Made by a program: the position numbers and the translations under genes. Positions 26,931 through 37,416 of a stretch of 59,187 nucleotides of DNA are shown here, in pieces. The stretch's first letter is position 1; every line of letters begins with the position of its first letter. The notes beneath the pieces were generated by a model. It searched no databases. It was not told where the DNA came from and saw only the letters and a program-made list of their open reading frames with translations. This DNA is from Thiocystis violascens (GTDB lineage Bacteria; Pseudomonadota; Gammaproteobacteria; Chromatiales; Chromatiaceae), in contig DYNM01000016.1 in assembly GCA_020721065.1 (NCBI GenBank), positions 1 through 59,187 of the forward strand, given 5' to 3'.

Positions 26931-27236
26931 ATGAGTGTGATGCGGCGCGTTGATGAACAAAAATCTCAAGTCACAATTGCCATTGATGGCCGTTTTGATT
27001 TTGCCCAACATAAAGCATTTCGTGATGCTTATCGGGAAGTAGACGCGAAAAAAATGAAGTTCGTGGTGGATTTATCTGGCGCATCTTATCTCGACAGCTC
27101 CGCGCTGGGTATGTTGTTGCTGCTGCGTGATTATGCAGGCGGGGAAGCAACGCGAGTGACGATTACCGGCTGTAGTGAAGATGTGCGGCGCGTGTTGAAA
27201 ATTGCCAATTTTGAAAAACTATTTCAACTCGATTAG
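26931..27236 (+). CDS. STAS-domain anti-sigma factor antagonist-like protein
   Basis: This 101-residue single STAS domain, of the SpoIIAA/HsbA kind, has its phospho-serine region at SYLDSSALGMLLLL. In partner-switching systems the unphosphorylated form binds an anti-sigma factor and a PP2C phosphatase resets it. A receiver-PP2C protein starts 11 bases downstream, which fits this. ATG at 26931 has AGGAA upstream. No anti-sigma kinase gene is seen nearby. Confidence 0.92.
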   Translation: MSVMRRVDEQKSQVTIAIDGRFDFAQHKAFRDAYREVDAKKMKFVVDLSGASYLDSSALGMLLLLRDYAGGEATRVTITGCSEDVRRVLKIANFEKLFQLD

Positions 27237-27247
27237 GCAATCACACC

Positions 27248-28516
27248 ATGCCCATTCCTAGCAGTTCTGCCAATCCCAATGCAGCGCCAGCAACTACTCC
27301 CGCTGCAATGAGCGGTGCGCGGGGGTGCGCACTGATTGTGGATGACGAACCGAGTAATCGCCGTTTTTTATCGCTGATGTTGGTTAATGAAGGTTTCCGC
27401 ACCATCGAAGCTGAAGACGGTGAGCAAGCGGTGGAACTGTTTGCACAATTGCGCCCTGATATTGTGTTTATGGACGTGATGATGTCGGGAATTGATGGTT
27501 TTGAAGCCACCCGCCAAATCAAAACGTTGGCGGGATTAACCTTTGTACCGGTGATTTTTTTAACGGCGCTGACCGAAGAACAATCATTGATGCGCTGCAT
27601 TCAAGCTGGCGGTGATGATTTTCTTTCTAAACCATTTAGTTTTATGGTGTTGAAAGCGCGTATTTTAGCCATGGAACGGGTGCGCGATTTACAACGCACA
27701 GTTGCTGCTAAACAAAAGGCGCTATCGCTGTTATTGGAGCAGGAACGTGAGGAACAGGAACTCGCCGAACGGTTATTGAGTCGGGCGGTGATGAATCGCA
27801 ATGTAGCAATGGAACGTCTCTCACGAATGCAGCGTCCGGCTTCAGTATTTAATGGCGATTTAGTGTTGACGCAACATTTACCAGATGGCGGATTGCGGTT
27901 ATTGGTGGGTGATTTTACTGGACATGGTTTAGCGGCAGCGATTGGTGCATTGCCAGTTGCCGATGCGTTTCATGCGATGACGCGCAAAGGCGTTAATGAT
28001 GCGCGAGTGCTCGCCGAGATTAATCACAAGCTCTATCAGATTTTGCCAGCGGATCGGTTTTTGGCCGCTTGTTTGATTTCACTCAGCGGTGATGGCGAAG
28101 AGTTGCGGTGGTGGAACGGTGGAATGCCGAGCATGTGGATGCGTCGCGCCGATGGTTTGCACGAACTCGCCGCACACGCGCTGCCGCTGGGAATCTTACC
28201 CGAATTGCCCGCTTGTGAAGCGCCGCGCCGCATTCGTTTACACGCCGGCGACCGTTTATTGATGATGACTGATGGTTTATTGGAAGCAACTGATGCGCAG
28301 GGTGAAATGTTTGTGAATGCTGGTTTTTATGACGTATTGCGCCATTGGCAATGTGGCGATGCGGTATTGCCCACATTAGTTGCCGCGCTCAATGCCCACA
28401 GCGCGGATATGGAACAAAGCGATGATATTGGTGTGGTAGAAATTCCATTGGATACGACGCTGTGTACAGTGCCGATCTTAGATCAAGAATTTATTCCCCG
28501 CGATGGCTGGCATTGA
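27248..28516 (+). CDS. Response regulator with PP2C (SpoIIE-type) phosphatase output
   Basis: A 422-residue protein. The receiver domain at about 26-145 has phospho-Asp76 (IVFMDVMMSGIDG). A coiled-coil linker at about 150-190 leads to a SpoIIE-like Ser/Thr phosphatase (VGDFTGHGLAAAIGALP, MMTDGLLEATD, SDDIGVVEI). It probably dephosphorylates the STAS protein encoded just upstream in response to a histidine kinase, as HsbR does in Pseudomonas. The first 25 residues are low-complexity Ala/Pro/Ser. ATG 27248 is 11 bases after the STAS stop. Confidence 0.93.
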   Translation: MPIPSSSANPNAAPATTPAAMSGARGCALIVDDEPSNRRFLSLMLVNEGFRTIEAEDGEQAVELFAQLRPDIVFMDVMMSGIDGFEATRQIKTLAGLTFVPVIFLTALTEEQSLMRCIQAGGDDFLSKPFSFMVLKARILAMERVRDLQRTVAAKQKALSLLLEQEREEQELAERLLSRAVMNRNVAMERLSRMQRPASVFNGDLVLTQHLPDGGLRLLVGDFTGHGLAAAIGALPVADAFHAMTRKGVNDARVLAEINHKLYQILPADRFLAACLISLSGDGEELRWWNGGMPSMWMRRADGLHELAAHALPLGILPELPACEAPRRIRLHAGDRLLMMTDGLLEATDAQGEMFVNAGFYDVLRHWQCGDAVLPTLVAALNAHSADMEQSDDIGVVEIPLDTTLCTVPILDQEFIPRDGWH

Positions 28517-28541
28517 ATCAAACCTAATTGAATGATCGACC

Positions 28542-30653
28542 GTGATTGAACCGCACACGCTAAACCCTCCACATCCGGCGCTATTGGAACAAGACGCGCT
28601 GGTTGAAACTATGTTTAGCCAGACTACTGATGCGATTGTGTTAATTGATCCAGTGAGTCAACGCTTTATTCAATTTAATGCAGCCGCGCATCTGGGTTTA
28701 GGATATAGCCGCGCTGAATTTGCGCAATTATCAATTGCTGATATTCAAGCCGAACATTCGCGTACTGACATCACTGTCAATATCGCCGCTATTCTCGCTG
28801 GCACCTTGACGCAATTTGAGACGCGCCACCGCAGTAAAGATGGCGCTATTTGCGAAGTTGCCGTCACCTTCCGTCCCCTTCAGCATCGTGGTCACACGCT
28901 GATTTCAGCAGTGTGGCGCGATGTCACCGCCCAAAATGCCCGCGACCGTGATCATCTTGTGCGCACCGCTCGCCTGCAATTGCACACCCAATTGATCAGC
29001 GCCATCACCACCACGCCGGCAGGAATCAATGGCGAATTGGAGTGTTTTGCTGCTGAAGTGACAGAACAGTTGGGCGTTGCACTAGATATTGCTCGCGTCT
29101 CGGTGTGGCAAATCAATACCGCCAACGGCAATCTGGAATGCCTCAATTTATTTGAACGCGCCAGCACGCGCCACACGACTGGCATGGTGTTGGAAGCAGC
29201 ACACTATCACCGCGAATTGAACCATTTGCACACTGCCCGCTATATCGACGTCGCTGACGCTTTAACCGATGCGCGGATTGCCAACTATGTTGATAGCTAC
29301 CTCAAACCGCTGGGCATCACTGCCCTGCTTGCCTGCGGCATCATTTCTGCCGGTCAACTGCGCGGTGCGCTGTGTTTTGAGCAGGTCAGCGGCATCTATC
29401 ACTGGCATGAGGATGAAGTACGCTTTGGCTGTCAGGTCGCAGACCAAATTGGAATGGTGATGCTCACGCAAGAACGGCTGGCGCTGCTCAACGCGCTGCG
29501 GCGCAGCGAAATTTGCTTGAATCGGGCGCAGGTCGTGTCACAGACCGGACATTGGCGACTTGACCTAACGACCACACAACTCACCTGTTCCGACGAGCTA
29601 TATCGCATCTTTGGCTTACCCACCGCCACACCGGTCACGCTAGAAACCTTCATCACCCGCCTGCATCCTAGCGATTGTCCGATGGTAATTGATGCGTGGA
29701 ACCAAGCACTGACAGGCAAACCCTGTCAAATCACCCACCGCATCCTTGTCAATAACGCAACGCGCTGGGTTGAAGAACGCGCCGAATTTGAATTCACAGA
29801 TGACGGACAACCGCTCAATGGTTTAGGCATCGTTCAAGATATTACTGAGCGCGTGCAAACGACACAAAAACTAGAAGCCTATCGGTTACATTTAGAAGAA
29901 TTAGTTGCCTCGCGCACGGCAGAATTAGAAGAAGCCAAAGAAGCAGCCGATATTGCAAATTATGCAAAATCAGAATTTTTATCACAGATGAGCCACGAAT
30001 TGCGCACTCCCATGAATGCCATTCTTGGTTTTGCACAATTGTTAGAATACGACGATCAACTGACGGAACTACAGCGAGAAAGTGTCAATGAAATTTTGCG
30101 CGGTGGTCACAAATTATTAAAACTGATTAACGAAATTCTTGATTTAGCAAGTCTGGAAGCGGGCAAAATTGAACTTTATTTTGAAGCAGTCGCATTAGAT
30201 GATTTAATTATTGAATGCTTCGCCACCGTGACCCCGTTAGCGCAAACACGCCAAATCACCTTGTGGCACGAAGTCGCTCCTGAATTAGTATTATGGGCAG
30301 ATCGGCGGCGCTTAAAACAAGTCATTATTAACCTCATCTCTAATGCCATTTTGTATAATCGTCCAGAAGGACGTGCTGGCTTAAAAGCACAGCTTAAAAT
30401 AACCACACCACCTCGCGTCTGTTTGCAAGTGTTAGATACCGGTCAAGGTATTCCACCCGGACAAATGAGTGAATTATTTATGCCGTTTGTACGCTTAAAA
30501 CTCAACGATCCACGAGTGGAAGGGATTGGAATTGGTTTAGCGGCTTGTCGGCGTTTAGTAGAAGCCATGAACGGTCAGATTGGAGTCAATAGCGTATTAC
30601 ATGAAGGCAGCAGCTTTTGGCTTGAATTACCCGCTGCGCCACTTGAAGTTTAA
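28542..30653 (+). CDS. PAS-GAF-PAS sensor histidine kinase
   Basis: A 703-residue kinase without TM segments, so probably cytoplasmic. An N-terminal PAS domain (about 20-135) is followed by a GAF domain (about 150-310) and a second PAS with PAC (about 320-440, ending GIVQDITERVQ). A coiled coil precedes HisKA with His485 in SHELRTPMNA. The HATPase has NLISNAILYN and DTGQGIPP. It begins with GTG 28542, 25 bases after the phosphatase gene. It may phosphorylate the neighbouring receiver proteins, which is inference from position. Confidence 0.9.
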   Translation: MIEPHTLNPPHPALLEQDALVETMFSQTTDAIVLIDPVSQRFIQFNAAAHLGLGYSRAEFAQLSIADIQAEHSRTDITVNIAAILAGTLTQFETRHRSKDGAICEVAVTFRPLQHRGHTLISAVWRDVTAQNARDRDHLVRTARLQLHTQLISAITTTPAGINGELECFAAEVTEQLGVALDIARVSVWQINTANGNLECLNLFERASTRHTTGMVLEAAHYHRELNHLHTARYIDVADALTDARIANYVDSYLKPLGITALLACGIISAGQLRGALCFEQVSGIYHWHEDEVRFGCQVADQIGMVMLTQERLALLNALRRSEICLNRAQVVSQTGHWRLDLTTTQLTCSDELYRIFGLPTATPVTLETFITRLHPSDCPMVIDAWNQALTGKPCQITHRILVNNATRWVEERAEFEFTDDGQPLNGLGIVQDITERVQTTQKLEAYRLHLEELVASRTAELEEAKEAADIANYAKSEFLSQMSHELRTPMNAILGFAQLLEYDDQLTELQRESVNEILRGGHKLLKLINEILDLASLEAGKIELYFEAVALDDLIIECFATVTPLAQTRQITLWHEVAPELVLWADRRRLKQVIINLISNAILYNRPEGRAGLKAQLKITTPPRVCLQVLDTGQGIPPGQMSELFMPFVRLKLNDPRVEGIGIGLAACRRLVEAMNGQIGVNSVLHEGSSFWLELPAAPLEV

Positions 30654-30701
30654 TGTGCAACAGATCGTGCCTTTGATGTTTTTCCACGATAAGGAGCTGT
30701 A

Positions 30702-31808
30702 GTGATTACCAACCAGTACAAAATTCAAGATGCTGCCCATATTCTGGTCGTGGATGATGAACGTGCTAATCTCATTTTAATGGATCGCTTGCTGCGTGCT
30801 GAGGGATACACCAATTTAACGTTAATAGATGATCCGCGCCAAGTCATGGACATCTATATTCACACTCACCCAGATTTAATTTTGCTTGATATTCGGATGC
30901 CTTATCTCAGCGGTTTTGATGTGATTGAACACATCATGGCGCGTAATGATCCGCTCACTCCGCCGATTTTAGTATTAACTGCGGAAAGTAGCCGCGATTA
31001 TATGTTGCGGGCATTACAAGCCGGCGCTCGTGATTTTATTGGCAAACCATTTGATCGCGCCGAAGTGGTGGCGCGTGTGCGCAATATGTTAGAAGTGCAA
31101 TTAGCATTACGCATGGCGCACGATCAAAAGGATTTATTGGAACAAGTGGTGCATGAACGCACCCGCGAAATTCGGGACACACGCTTGCAAGTGGTGCAGC
31201 GTTTAGGACGCGCTGCGGAATACCGCGATAATGAAACAGGTCGCCATATTTTGCGCATGAGTCACATGTCAGCATTATTGGCAGCGCAATGTCCGGGCTG
31301 GAATGAAGATGATGCTGAAATTATGTTACATGCCAGCCCAATGCACGATATTGGTAAAATTGGCATTCCTGATGCAATTTTATTAAAGCCCGGCAAATTA
31401 ACTCCTGATGAATGGGCAATTATGCAGACGCATACCACCATTGGCGGCGATATTTTAAGTGGTGATACCTCTGATTTATTGCGCATGGCGCGTGAAATTG
31501 CGTTGAGTCATCATGAAAAATGGGATGGGAGCGGTTATCCTGCTGGATTAGCCGGAAATGCTATTCCGATTACGGGACGAATCGTGGCATTAGCAGACGT
31601 GTTTGATGCCTTGACTTCTGAACGTCCGTATAAAAAAGCATGGTCAATTGACGATACCTTGCATTTGATTCGCGCCGAAGCGGGACGTCATTTTGATCCG
31701 CACTTAGTGGAACGCTTTTTAAGTGTCATTCCAGCGGTGCTTGATATTCGTGAACGTTATGCGGAAACAAATCCAGAGGTTGAAACTGCATTTTTAGAAC
31801 GTTATTAG
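30702..31808 (+). CDS. HD-GYP response regulator (RpfG-type c-di-GMP phosphodiesterase)
   Basis: A 368-residue protein. The receiver domain has phospho-Asp63 ([13 protein letters not shown]). A helical linker leads to an HD-GYP domain with [24 protein letters not shown] and [11 protein letters not shown]. These residues bind metals and hydrolyse cyclic di-GMP in the family, so activity is expected. GTG 30702 has GGAG six bases upstream. Its stop overlaps the stop of the convergent hybrid kinase by four bases. Confidence 0.94.
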   Translation: MITNQYKIQDAAHILVVDDERANLILMDRLLRAEGYTNLTLIDDPRQVMDIYIHTHPDLILLDIRMPYLSGFDVIEHIMARNDPLTPPILVLTAESSRDYMLRALQAGARDFIGKPFDRAEVVARVRNMLEVQLALRMAHDQKDLLEQVVHERTREIRDTRLQVVQRLGRAAEYRDNETGRHILRMSHMSALLAAQCPGWNEDDAEIMLHASPMHDIGKIGIPDAILLKPGKLTPDEWAIMQTHTTIGGDILSGDTSDLLRMAREIALSHHEKWDGSGYPAGLAGNAIPITGRIVALADVFDALTSERPYKKAWSIDDTLHLIRAEAGRHFDPHLVERFLSVIPAVLDIRERYAETNPEVETAFLERY

Positions 31809-33967
31809 TATAACCAAGCCTCTAATGCAGCATTGAGTTCTGTCAAGGCAATGATTAAATCATCGTTTAATGGCAGTAAAACGTTGAAGTCTGCTGTTGT
31901 TTCTATTTGTGCGGCTAATGCTCGCAAGCGCGGGGCGGAGATATTAGCAGCTAGTCCTTTAATGCTGTGCGCTTTGAATTGCACCTTGTTTAGATCACCC
32001 TCTGCCAAAGCGTCTTGTAATTCTTGAATGCGCGTCGGAATATCTTTTAAAGATTGTCGAATCACTGTTTGCACAATGCGCCGTTCGCCCATTCGCGCTA
32101 GTAAATCAGCCGCATTAAACACCATCTGCATTTCTTCAACGGGAGCAGTCATGGCAACTGTTATCGGCACCGGGCGATGTAGTTGCGCAGCAACCACTCG
32201 CGCTAATTCCAATGGCTGCACCGGTTTTGATAAATAACTATTCATTCCAGCGTCTAAACAACGTTGGCGGTCGCCTTTCATTGCCAACGCCGTCATTGCA
32301 ATAATTGGTACTAATTGATTGGCCGCGCCCACTTCGCCATGCCGAATCCGCCGTGCCGCTTCAAAACCATCCATTTCCGGCATTCGTCCATCCATTAACA
32401 CTAAATCATAAGAACGCTGCGCCAATAGCATTAACGCCTCAATGCCGTTATTCGCAATGTCAACCATGCCGACATAACCGAGTTTTTCTAACATTTCGCG
32501 GGCAACAATTTGATTGGTGCGATTATCTTCAACCAGCAAAATGCGCACTGGCTGCGCAATAGGATGATGCAGCACCTGACGGGCGTCAGCGAGGGTGTGG
32601 CGCACTACAATTGCGTGCGACGAATCGGCATCGCGCTTCAATACCTGCGCAAGACAATCGTGCAGTAAATGTTGGCGCAACGGTTTGGTGAGATAGCCAT
32701 CAAAACCCGCTTCTTCGGCATGAATTGCCGCACCACGTTGCACCAGCGATGCCAATAAAATTAACTTCGGCGCACCCCACGCCGCCGTCTGCTTGATTTG
32801 TTGCCCTAACTGTAAAACGTCACCGTCGGGCATCTTGAGGTCCAGCAACGCCACCTGAAACGGCGCTCCGGCTGCTGCCGCTTGCGTCAGCGCATCCAGC
32901 GCCGCCGTTGCTGTCGCCGCCTCGACCACCTCACAACCCCAAGTCGTGAGCAAGGTCGTAATTAAATGACGATTGGTAGCGTGGTCATCCATCACCAATG
33001 CTTTGACATAACTCAAATCAATTGAATGAAACGGATGCACCGGATGCACTTCGGCGGAACGTTCAAATTGAGCCGTAAACCAAAATGTTGAACCTTGCCC
33101 TAATTGACTATCTACACCAATACTGCCGTGCATCAATTCAACGAGTTGTTTAGAAACCATTAAGCCTAAACCGGTACCACCTTGACGGCGTGTTGTCGCA
33201 TTATCCAATTGCGAAAAAGCGAGAAATAAATTGCGCTGCTGTTCTTGAGGAATGCCAATGCCATTATCGTGTACTTGAAAACGGAGCACGGCGTGCGCAG
33301 CGGTGAGCATTTCAACGCGCACATGAATTGCCACTTCACCTTGATCGGTGAATTTAATTGCATTGCCAGCAAGATTGATTAAAATTTGCCGTAAATAACG
33401 GGGATCGCCATACACTGCTGCCGGAACATCGGCAGCAATTTGATAGGTTAATTCCAACCCTTTTTCTAGCGCATGAAACGCCAGCATTTCCACCACATCT
33501 TCTAAAGCAGTGCGCAAATCAAAATGCTGTAAATCTAATTCTAGTTTGCCAGCTTCGATTTTAGAAAAATCGAGAATATCGTTAATTAACGACAGCAAAC
33601 TTTCACCACTGCTGCGCACGATTTCTGCAAAGCGATATTGTTCTTCAGTGAGACCGGTTTCTAATAATAACCGCGTCATTCCAATAATACCGTTGAGCGG
33701 AGTGCGAATTTCGTGGCTCATATTAGCCAGAAAGCGACTTTTCGCTTGCGTAGAGGCTTCGGCGCGAGCGAGTGCTTGATCTAGCTCATTATTTTTACGT
33801 TCCATCAGCTCCGCGTATTGCGCTAGTGCAATCGTTTTAGCCGGTTCTATATCGCGTTCTGCTACCGATTGTTCATGCAAGCAATACGCGGATTGCAGAT
33901 GCACGCAAATCTGCTCGGAATGACCGCTGATCTGGCGCAAAGAGTCTGGTGGCAACAATTCATTCAT
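31805..33967 (-). CDS. Hybrid sensor histidine kinase with two receivers and an Hpt domain
   Basis: The 720-residue protein has a short N-terminal coiled coil and no TM segments. HisKA has His85 in [11 protein letters not shown] and the HATPase has [17 protein letters not shown] and GGTGLGL. The first receiver (about 325-445) is degenerate at its start (LVMDDHATN) but keeps LLDLKMPDG. The second receiver has LVEDNRTNQ and [15 protein letters not shown]-terminal Hpt domain has [13 protein letters not shown]. This is a BarA/TorS-like phosphorelay without the sensor part. ATG 33967 is preferred to the GTG just before it, with AGGA seven bases upstream. Confidence 0.93.
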   Translation of the reverse strand: MNELLPPDSLRQISGHSEQICVHLQSAYCLHEQSVAERDIEPAKTIALAQYAELMERKNNELDQALARAEASTQAKSRFLANMSHEIRTPLNGIIGMTRLLLETGLTEEQYRFAEIVRSSGESLLSLINDILDFSKIEAGKLELDLQHFDLRTALEDVVEMLAFHALEKGLELTYQIAADVPAAVYGDPRYLRQILINLAGNAIKFTDQGEVAIHVRVEMLTAAHAVLRFQVHDNGIGIPQEQQRNLFLAFSQLDNATTRRQGGTGLGLMVSKQLVELMHGSIGVDSQLGQGSTFWFTAQFERSAEVHPVHPFHSIDLSYVKALVMDDHATNRHLITTLLTTWGCEVVEAATATAALDALTQAAAAGAPFQVALLDLKMPDGDVLQLGQQIKQTAAWGAPKLILLASLVQRGAAIHAEEAGFDGYLTKPLRQHLLHDCLAQVLKRDADSSHAIVVRHTLADARQVLHHPIAQPVRILLVEDNRTNQIVAREMLEKLGYVGMVDIANNGIEALMLLAQRSYDLVLMDGRMPEMDGFEAARRIRHGEVGAANQLVPIIAMTALAMKGDRQRCLDAGMNSYLSKPVQPLELARVVAAQLHRPVPITVAMTAPVEEMQMVFNAADLLARMGERRIVQTVIRQSLKDIPTRIQELQDALAEGDLNKVQFKAHSIKGLAANISAPRLRALAAQIETTADFNVLLPLNDDLIIALTELNAALEAWLY

Positions 33968-34179
33968 CACAACATCCTGAAATAAAAAATCCGCAATCTA
34001 TGGTTTTGATAGAAGACCATGCTGCACAAAACCACTCATTTTTCATGTGATTAAGCTGACCATGAAAAGATGACAACCGTGCGACGAGCGCCCCACGCTG
34101 CGCTCACCTTATGAAAAGACGGTGCGGAATCGGGATATCCGCCCTAAAATGACGACTTTGCGGGTTGAGCAGGTGCGGT

Positions 34180-34734
34180 ATGGAAAACTTTCGTGGAACA
34201 ACCATTCTTTCAGTGCGACGCGGCGGCGTGGTCGTCATTGGCGGCGACGGCCAGGTCACGCTCGGCACGACGGTAATGAAAGGCAACGCTCGCAAGGTGC
34301 GGCGCTTATATAAAGGACAGGTATTAGCGGGATTTGCCGGTGCAACGGCGGATGCGTTTACTTTATTTGAACGCTTTGAGAGTAAATTGGAAAAACATCA
34401 AGGTCATCTCACGCGCTCGGCAGTGGAATTAGCAAAAGATTGGCGTACAGATCGAATGCTGCGCCGTTTAGAAGCGTTATTATGTATTGCCGATGCCAGC
34501 ACCTCGTTAATGATTTCTGGCACCGGCGATGTCATTGAACCCGAACAGGATTTAATGGCAATTGGATCAGGTGGTTCTTTTGCGCAAGCAGCAGCACGCG
34601 CATTATTAGAAAATACCGAATTGAGTGCGCGGGAGATTGTTGAAAAAGGATTGCATATTGCGGCTAACATTTGCATTTATACCAATCACAATTTAGTCAT
34701 TGAAGAACTCGCTACTGCACCCGCTGCATTATAA
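34180..34734 (+). CDS. hslV: ATP-dependent protease peptidase subunit HslV
   Basis: The 184-residue proteasome-like threonine peptidase of the HslUV complex in the cytoplasm. [10 protein letters not shown] with GGDGQVTLG is the family signature. The active-site Thr is preceded by MENFRG, so a six-residue propeptide must be removed, unlike the E. coli form where only Met precedes it. ATG at 34180 follows a GAGCAGG site. An earlier ATG at 34165 adds only five residues. hslU follows after 51 bases. Confidence 0.96.
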   Translation: MENFRGTTILSVRRGGVVVIGGDGQVTLGTTVMKGNARKVRRLYKGQVLAGFAGATADAFTLFERFESKLEKHQGHLTRSAVELAKDWRTDRMLRRLEALLCIADASTSLMISGTGDVIEPEQDLMAIGSGGSFAQAAARALLENTELSAREIVEKGLHIAANICIYTNHNLVIEELATAPAAL

Positions 34735-34785
34735 TATGCCAGCGCAATTGCTATAGTGAAAAACCACACAATAACGGATGTGTTC

Positions 34786-36120
34786 ATGTCAGAAATTACG
34801 CCACAACAAATCGTCGCCGAATTAAATAAACACATCGTCGGTCAAGATGATGCCAAGCGAGCAGTCGCTATTGCGTTGCGCAATCGCTGGCGTCGCGCTC
34901 AAATCGCCGAGCCGTTGCGCTCGGAAATCACGCCGAAAAACATCTTGATGATCGGCCCGACCGGCGTTGGTAAAACCGAGATTGCGCGGCGGTTGGCGCG
35001 GCTGGCAAATGCACCGTTCATCAAAGTTGAGGCGACGAAATTTACCGAGGTGGGTTATGTCGGGCGCGATGTGGAGTCGATCATCCGCGATCTTGCGGAC
35101 ATCGGCGTCAAAATGGCGCGAGAACAGGAAATGGCCAAGCTCGCGGATCAAGCCGAAGCCGCTGCCGAGGAACGGATTCTCGACGCGCTGTTGCCACCGG
35201 CGGCTTCCGGTTTTGAGGAGGACAGCCGCGCCACCGTCAGCTCCGCTACTCGCGAGAAATTCCGCGATAAATTGCGTTCCGGTCAATTGGATGAACGCGA
35301 AATTGAGTTGCAAGTCGCGGTTGCGCCGGTGGGAGTTGAGATCATGGCACCGCCCGGCATGGAGGAAATGTCTAATCAACTCCAAGGCTTATTTCAAAAT
35401 TTGGGGCAAGGACGCACGAAACGGCGCAAGTTGCGCATTAGCGATGCGCGGCAGGTATTGAAAGATGAAGAGGCTGCCAAGCGCGTCAATGATGAGGAAC
35501 TCAAGCTGCGGGCGCTGGAGAATGTTGAGCAAAACGGCATTGTTTTTATTGATGAATTGGACAAAGTGACCAGACGCGGCGAAGGCATGGCCGGCGCTGA
35601 TGTGTCACGCGAAGGTGTGCAGCGCGATCTTTTACCAATTGTTGAAGGCAGCACCGTTTCCACCAAACATGGCGCAGTGCGCACCGATCACATTTTATTT
35701 ATTGCGTCGGGCGCATTTCATTTATCAAAACCCTCAGATTTAATTCCCGAATTGCAGGGGCGGTTGCCGATTCGCGTAGAATTAAAAGCCTTAACGACTG
35801 AGGATTTTGTGCGGATTCTGACCGAGCCAGATGCGTCTTTAACCGATCAATATCAGGCGTTGCTGGCGACCGAAGGCGTGCAATTAGAATTTACTGCGGA
35901 TGGTATTCAACGACTGGCAGAAATTGCATGGCAAGTGAATGAACGCACTGAAAATATCGGCGCACGGCGGTTGCATACGGTGCTGGAGCGGTTATTAGAA
36001 GATGTGTCTTATAATGCCTCAGAATTAGATCGCGTCACCATCACCATAAATGCTGCGTATGTCGAGCATAATTTGGCGGGGTTGGCGGCAAATGAAGATT
36101 TATCGCGTTATATTCTGTAA
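34786..36120 (+). CDS. hslU: ATP-dependent protease ATPase subunit HslU
   Basis: The 444-residue AAA+ unfoldase feeds substrates to HslV. Walker A is GPTGVGKTE and Walker B is [21 protein letters not shown] contains the pore motif GYVG. The I-domain follows the first half, and the tail ends in DLSRYIL. I chose ATG 34786 ([13 protein letters not shown]), which matches the normal family start, over one at 34756. Length is as in E. coli (443). Confidence 0.97.
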   Translation: MSEITPQQIVAELNKHIVGQDDAKRAVAIALRNRWRRAQIAEPLRSEITPKNILMIGPTGVGKTEIARRLARLANAPFIKVEATKFTEVGYVGRDVESIIRDLADIGVKMAREQEMAKLADQAEAAAEERILDALLPPAASGFEEDSRATVSSATREKFRDKLRSGQLDEREIELQVAVAPVGVEIMAPPGMEEMSNQLQGLFQNLGQGRTKRRKLRISDARQVLKDEEAAKRVNDEELKLRALENVEQNGIVFIDELDKVTRRGEGMAGADVSREGVQRDLLPIVEGSTVSTKHGAVRTDHILFIASGAFHLSKPSDLIPELQGRLPIRVELKALTTEDFVRILTEPDASLTDQYQALLATEGVQLEFTADGIQRLAEIAWQVNERTENIGARRLHTVLERLLEDVSYNASELDRVTITINAAYVEHNLAGLAANEDLSRYIL

Positions 36121-36169
36121 CCACGCTCACTGCTAACACCTTGTTTATTGGATAATGGAGTGATTCGCC

Positions 36170-36874
36170 ATGCCGTTTTTACGCTTATATTCTGGCAGTC
36201 ATTTACAAAAGCAATGGACGCTTGCTAATGAGCGTTTCACCATTGGTCGCGCTGAAGACAATGATATTGTGTTGCAAAACCCGCGAGTGTCAAAATATCA
36301 TGCTGCGATTGAAAAAGATGGTGAAGGCTACATTTTAAGAGATCAAAATAGTGCGAATGGTGTTTTTGTCAATAGCGTACAAATTCAACAGCATTCGTTA
36401 GTGTTTTGGGATGAGATTCAAATACATCCCTATCGTTTAGTGTATATGGCGCTGTCAAAATTGCCCGGTGAAGAAGAGGGTTTAGAAACGCAGTTGGCAC
36501 CGCCATTACAAAAAGAAGCCACAATGGTAATTGCAACAGACGACATCGCTCGTTCTTTGCGACAAATGCAAGCGCAAAAAAAGCATATTGTGTATTTAAT
36601 CTGTAAACGTACCAACACACGACATGTATTAGAAAATGCAATCACCACTTTGGGGCGAGCGCGGAGTTGTCATGTTCGTTGTGGCGGTTTGTTTGCGCCG
36701 AGTGTTGCTGCCACAATTGAATTACGCACCGATGGTCACTATTTGCTGCCTAGTGCAAAAGGACGGGTGTTAATCAATGGTTTAAAAATCCAAGAACCGG
36801 TGCGTTTAGCTGAAAATGATCGACTTGAAATCCAGGGCGTTGCCTTTACCTATTATATTCGCCCGTTGCGTTGA
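36170..36874 (+). CDS. FHA-domain protein with a second degenerate FHA-like half
   Basis: The 234-residue cytoplasmic protein starts with a good FHA domain that binds phosphothreonine: FTIGRAEDNDIVL, RVSKYHAAIE and DQNSANGVFVN hold the conserved Gly-Arg, Ser-x-x-His and Asn. After a linker, residues about 150-230 repeat the pattern in weaker form (TTLGRARSCHV, SVAATIEL, GRVLINGLKIQ). The His of the binding site is missing there. GGAG lies nine bases before ATG 36170. The partner is unknown; two-component and PP2C genes are nearby but no Ser/Thr kinase is visible. Confidence 0.88.
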   Translation: MPFLRLYSGSHLQKQWTLANERFTIGRAEDNDIVLQNPRVSKYHAAIEKDGEGYILRDQNSANGVFVNSVQIQQHSLVFWDEIQIHPYRLVYMALSKLPGEEEGLETQLAPPLQKEATMVIATDDIARSLRQMQAQKKHIVYLICKRTNTRHVLENAITTLGRARSCHVRCGGLFAPSVAATIELRTDGHYLLPSAKGRVLINGLKIQEPVRLAENDRLEIQGVAFTYYIRPLR

Positions 36875-36952
36875 TAATGGTGATACTAGAATAAACAACT
36901 GCTTTTCTGTTAGAATTTTCTACGAATTAACTCCCTATTAGAGGATTGCCTG

Positions 36953-37318
36953 ATGTCTGCACTGTTAAATGAAATGACGCTGACGTTGACTCCGCCAGCC
37001 CAAGCCAAAATGAGTGAATTGTTTCAAGATATTGATGATAACGTGCAGGGCGTGCGTGTTTACGCAACTGCTGGTGGTTGCAGTGGAGTTAGCTTTGGCA
37101 TGACTTTTACTGATGCCATTAACGATGATGATGGCGTGTTGGAATTTGATGGTTTTAAGGTTGTTGTCGATGAAGGCACCTTAGAATATCTACGCGGCGT
37201 TGAAATTGATTTTGTTGATCGTGATGACGGCAATGCAACCTTCGTATTCAATAACCTGCCACAAGCAGGTGGTGGTTGCAGCAGTTGCGGTTCTTCTTCC
37301 GGTGGCGGCTGTTCTTAA
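36953..37318 (+). CDS. IscA/ErpA-family iron-sulfur carrier with a cysteine-rich tail
   Basis: The 121-residue HesB/IscA-like protein is expected to bind or deliver Fe-S clusters. The first conserved cysteine is in [11 protein letters not shown]. The C-terminal pair normally reads C-G-C; here it is spaced as C-S-S-C in [10 protein letters not shown], with an additional Cys near the end (GGGCS). A Gly/Ser-rich tail is unlike ErpA or IscA proper. ATG 36953 lies 78 bases after the FHA gene. A terminator follows. Confidence 0.88.
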   Translation: MSALLNEMTLTLTPPAQAKMSELFQDIDDNVQGVRVYATAGGCSGVSFGMTFTDAINDDDGVLEFDGFKVVVDEGTLEYLRGVEIDFVDRDDGNATFVFNNLPQAGGGCSSCGSSSGGGCS

Positions 37319-37343
37319 TTCGCAGTGCTGCTAAACTTGGCAT

Positions 37344-37373
37344 AAAGCGGCATTTGCCGCTTTCGTGTTTTTT
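37344..37373 (+). terminator. Intrinsic terminator after the IscA-like gene
   Basis: AAAGCGGC pairs with GCCGCTTT around loop ATTT. A T-run follows after CGTG, at 37368-37373. It lies between the IscA-like gene and argC, so argC has its own promoter. Confidence 0.75.
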
Positions 37374-37416
37374 AAGTCTTAAAAACGCAAATTTATTCTT
37401 TTCAGTTGGATTCATT

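Noticed and set aside
33968..34179. Heat-shock (sigma-32) promoter before hslV
   Set aside because: CATGAAA-like and CCCCAC-like boxes exist near 34058-34095, but the spacing is over 20 bases instead of about 13.
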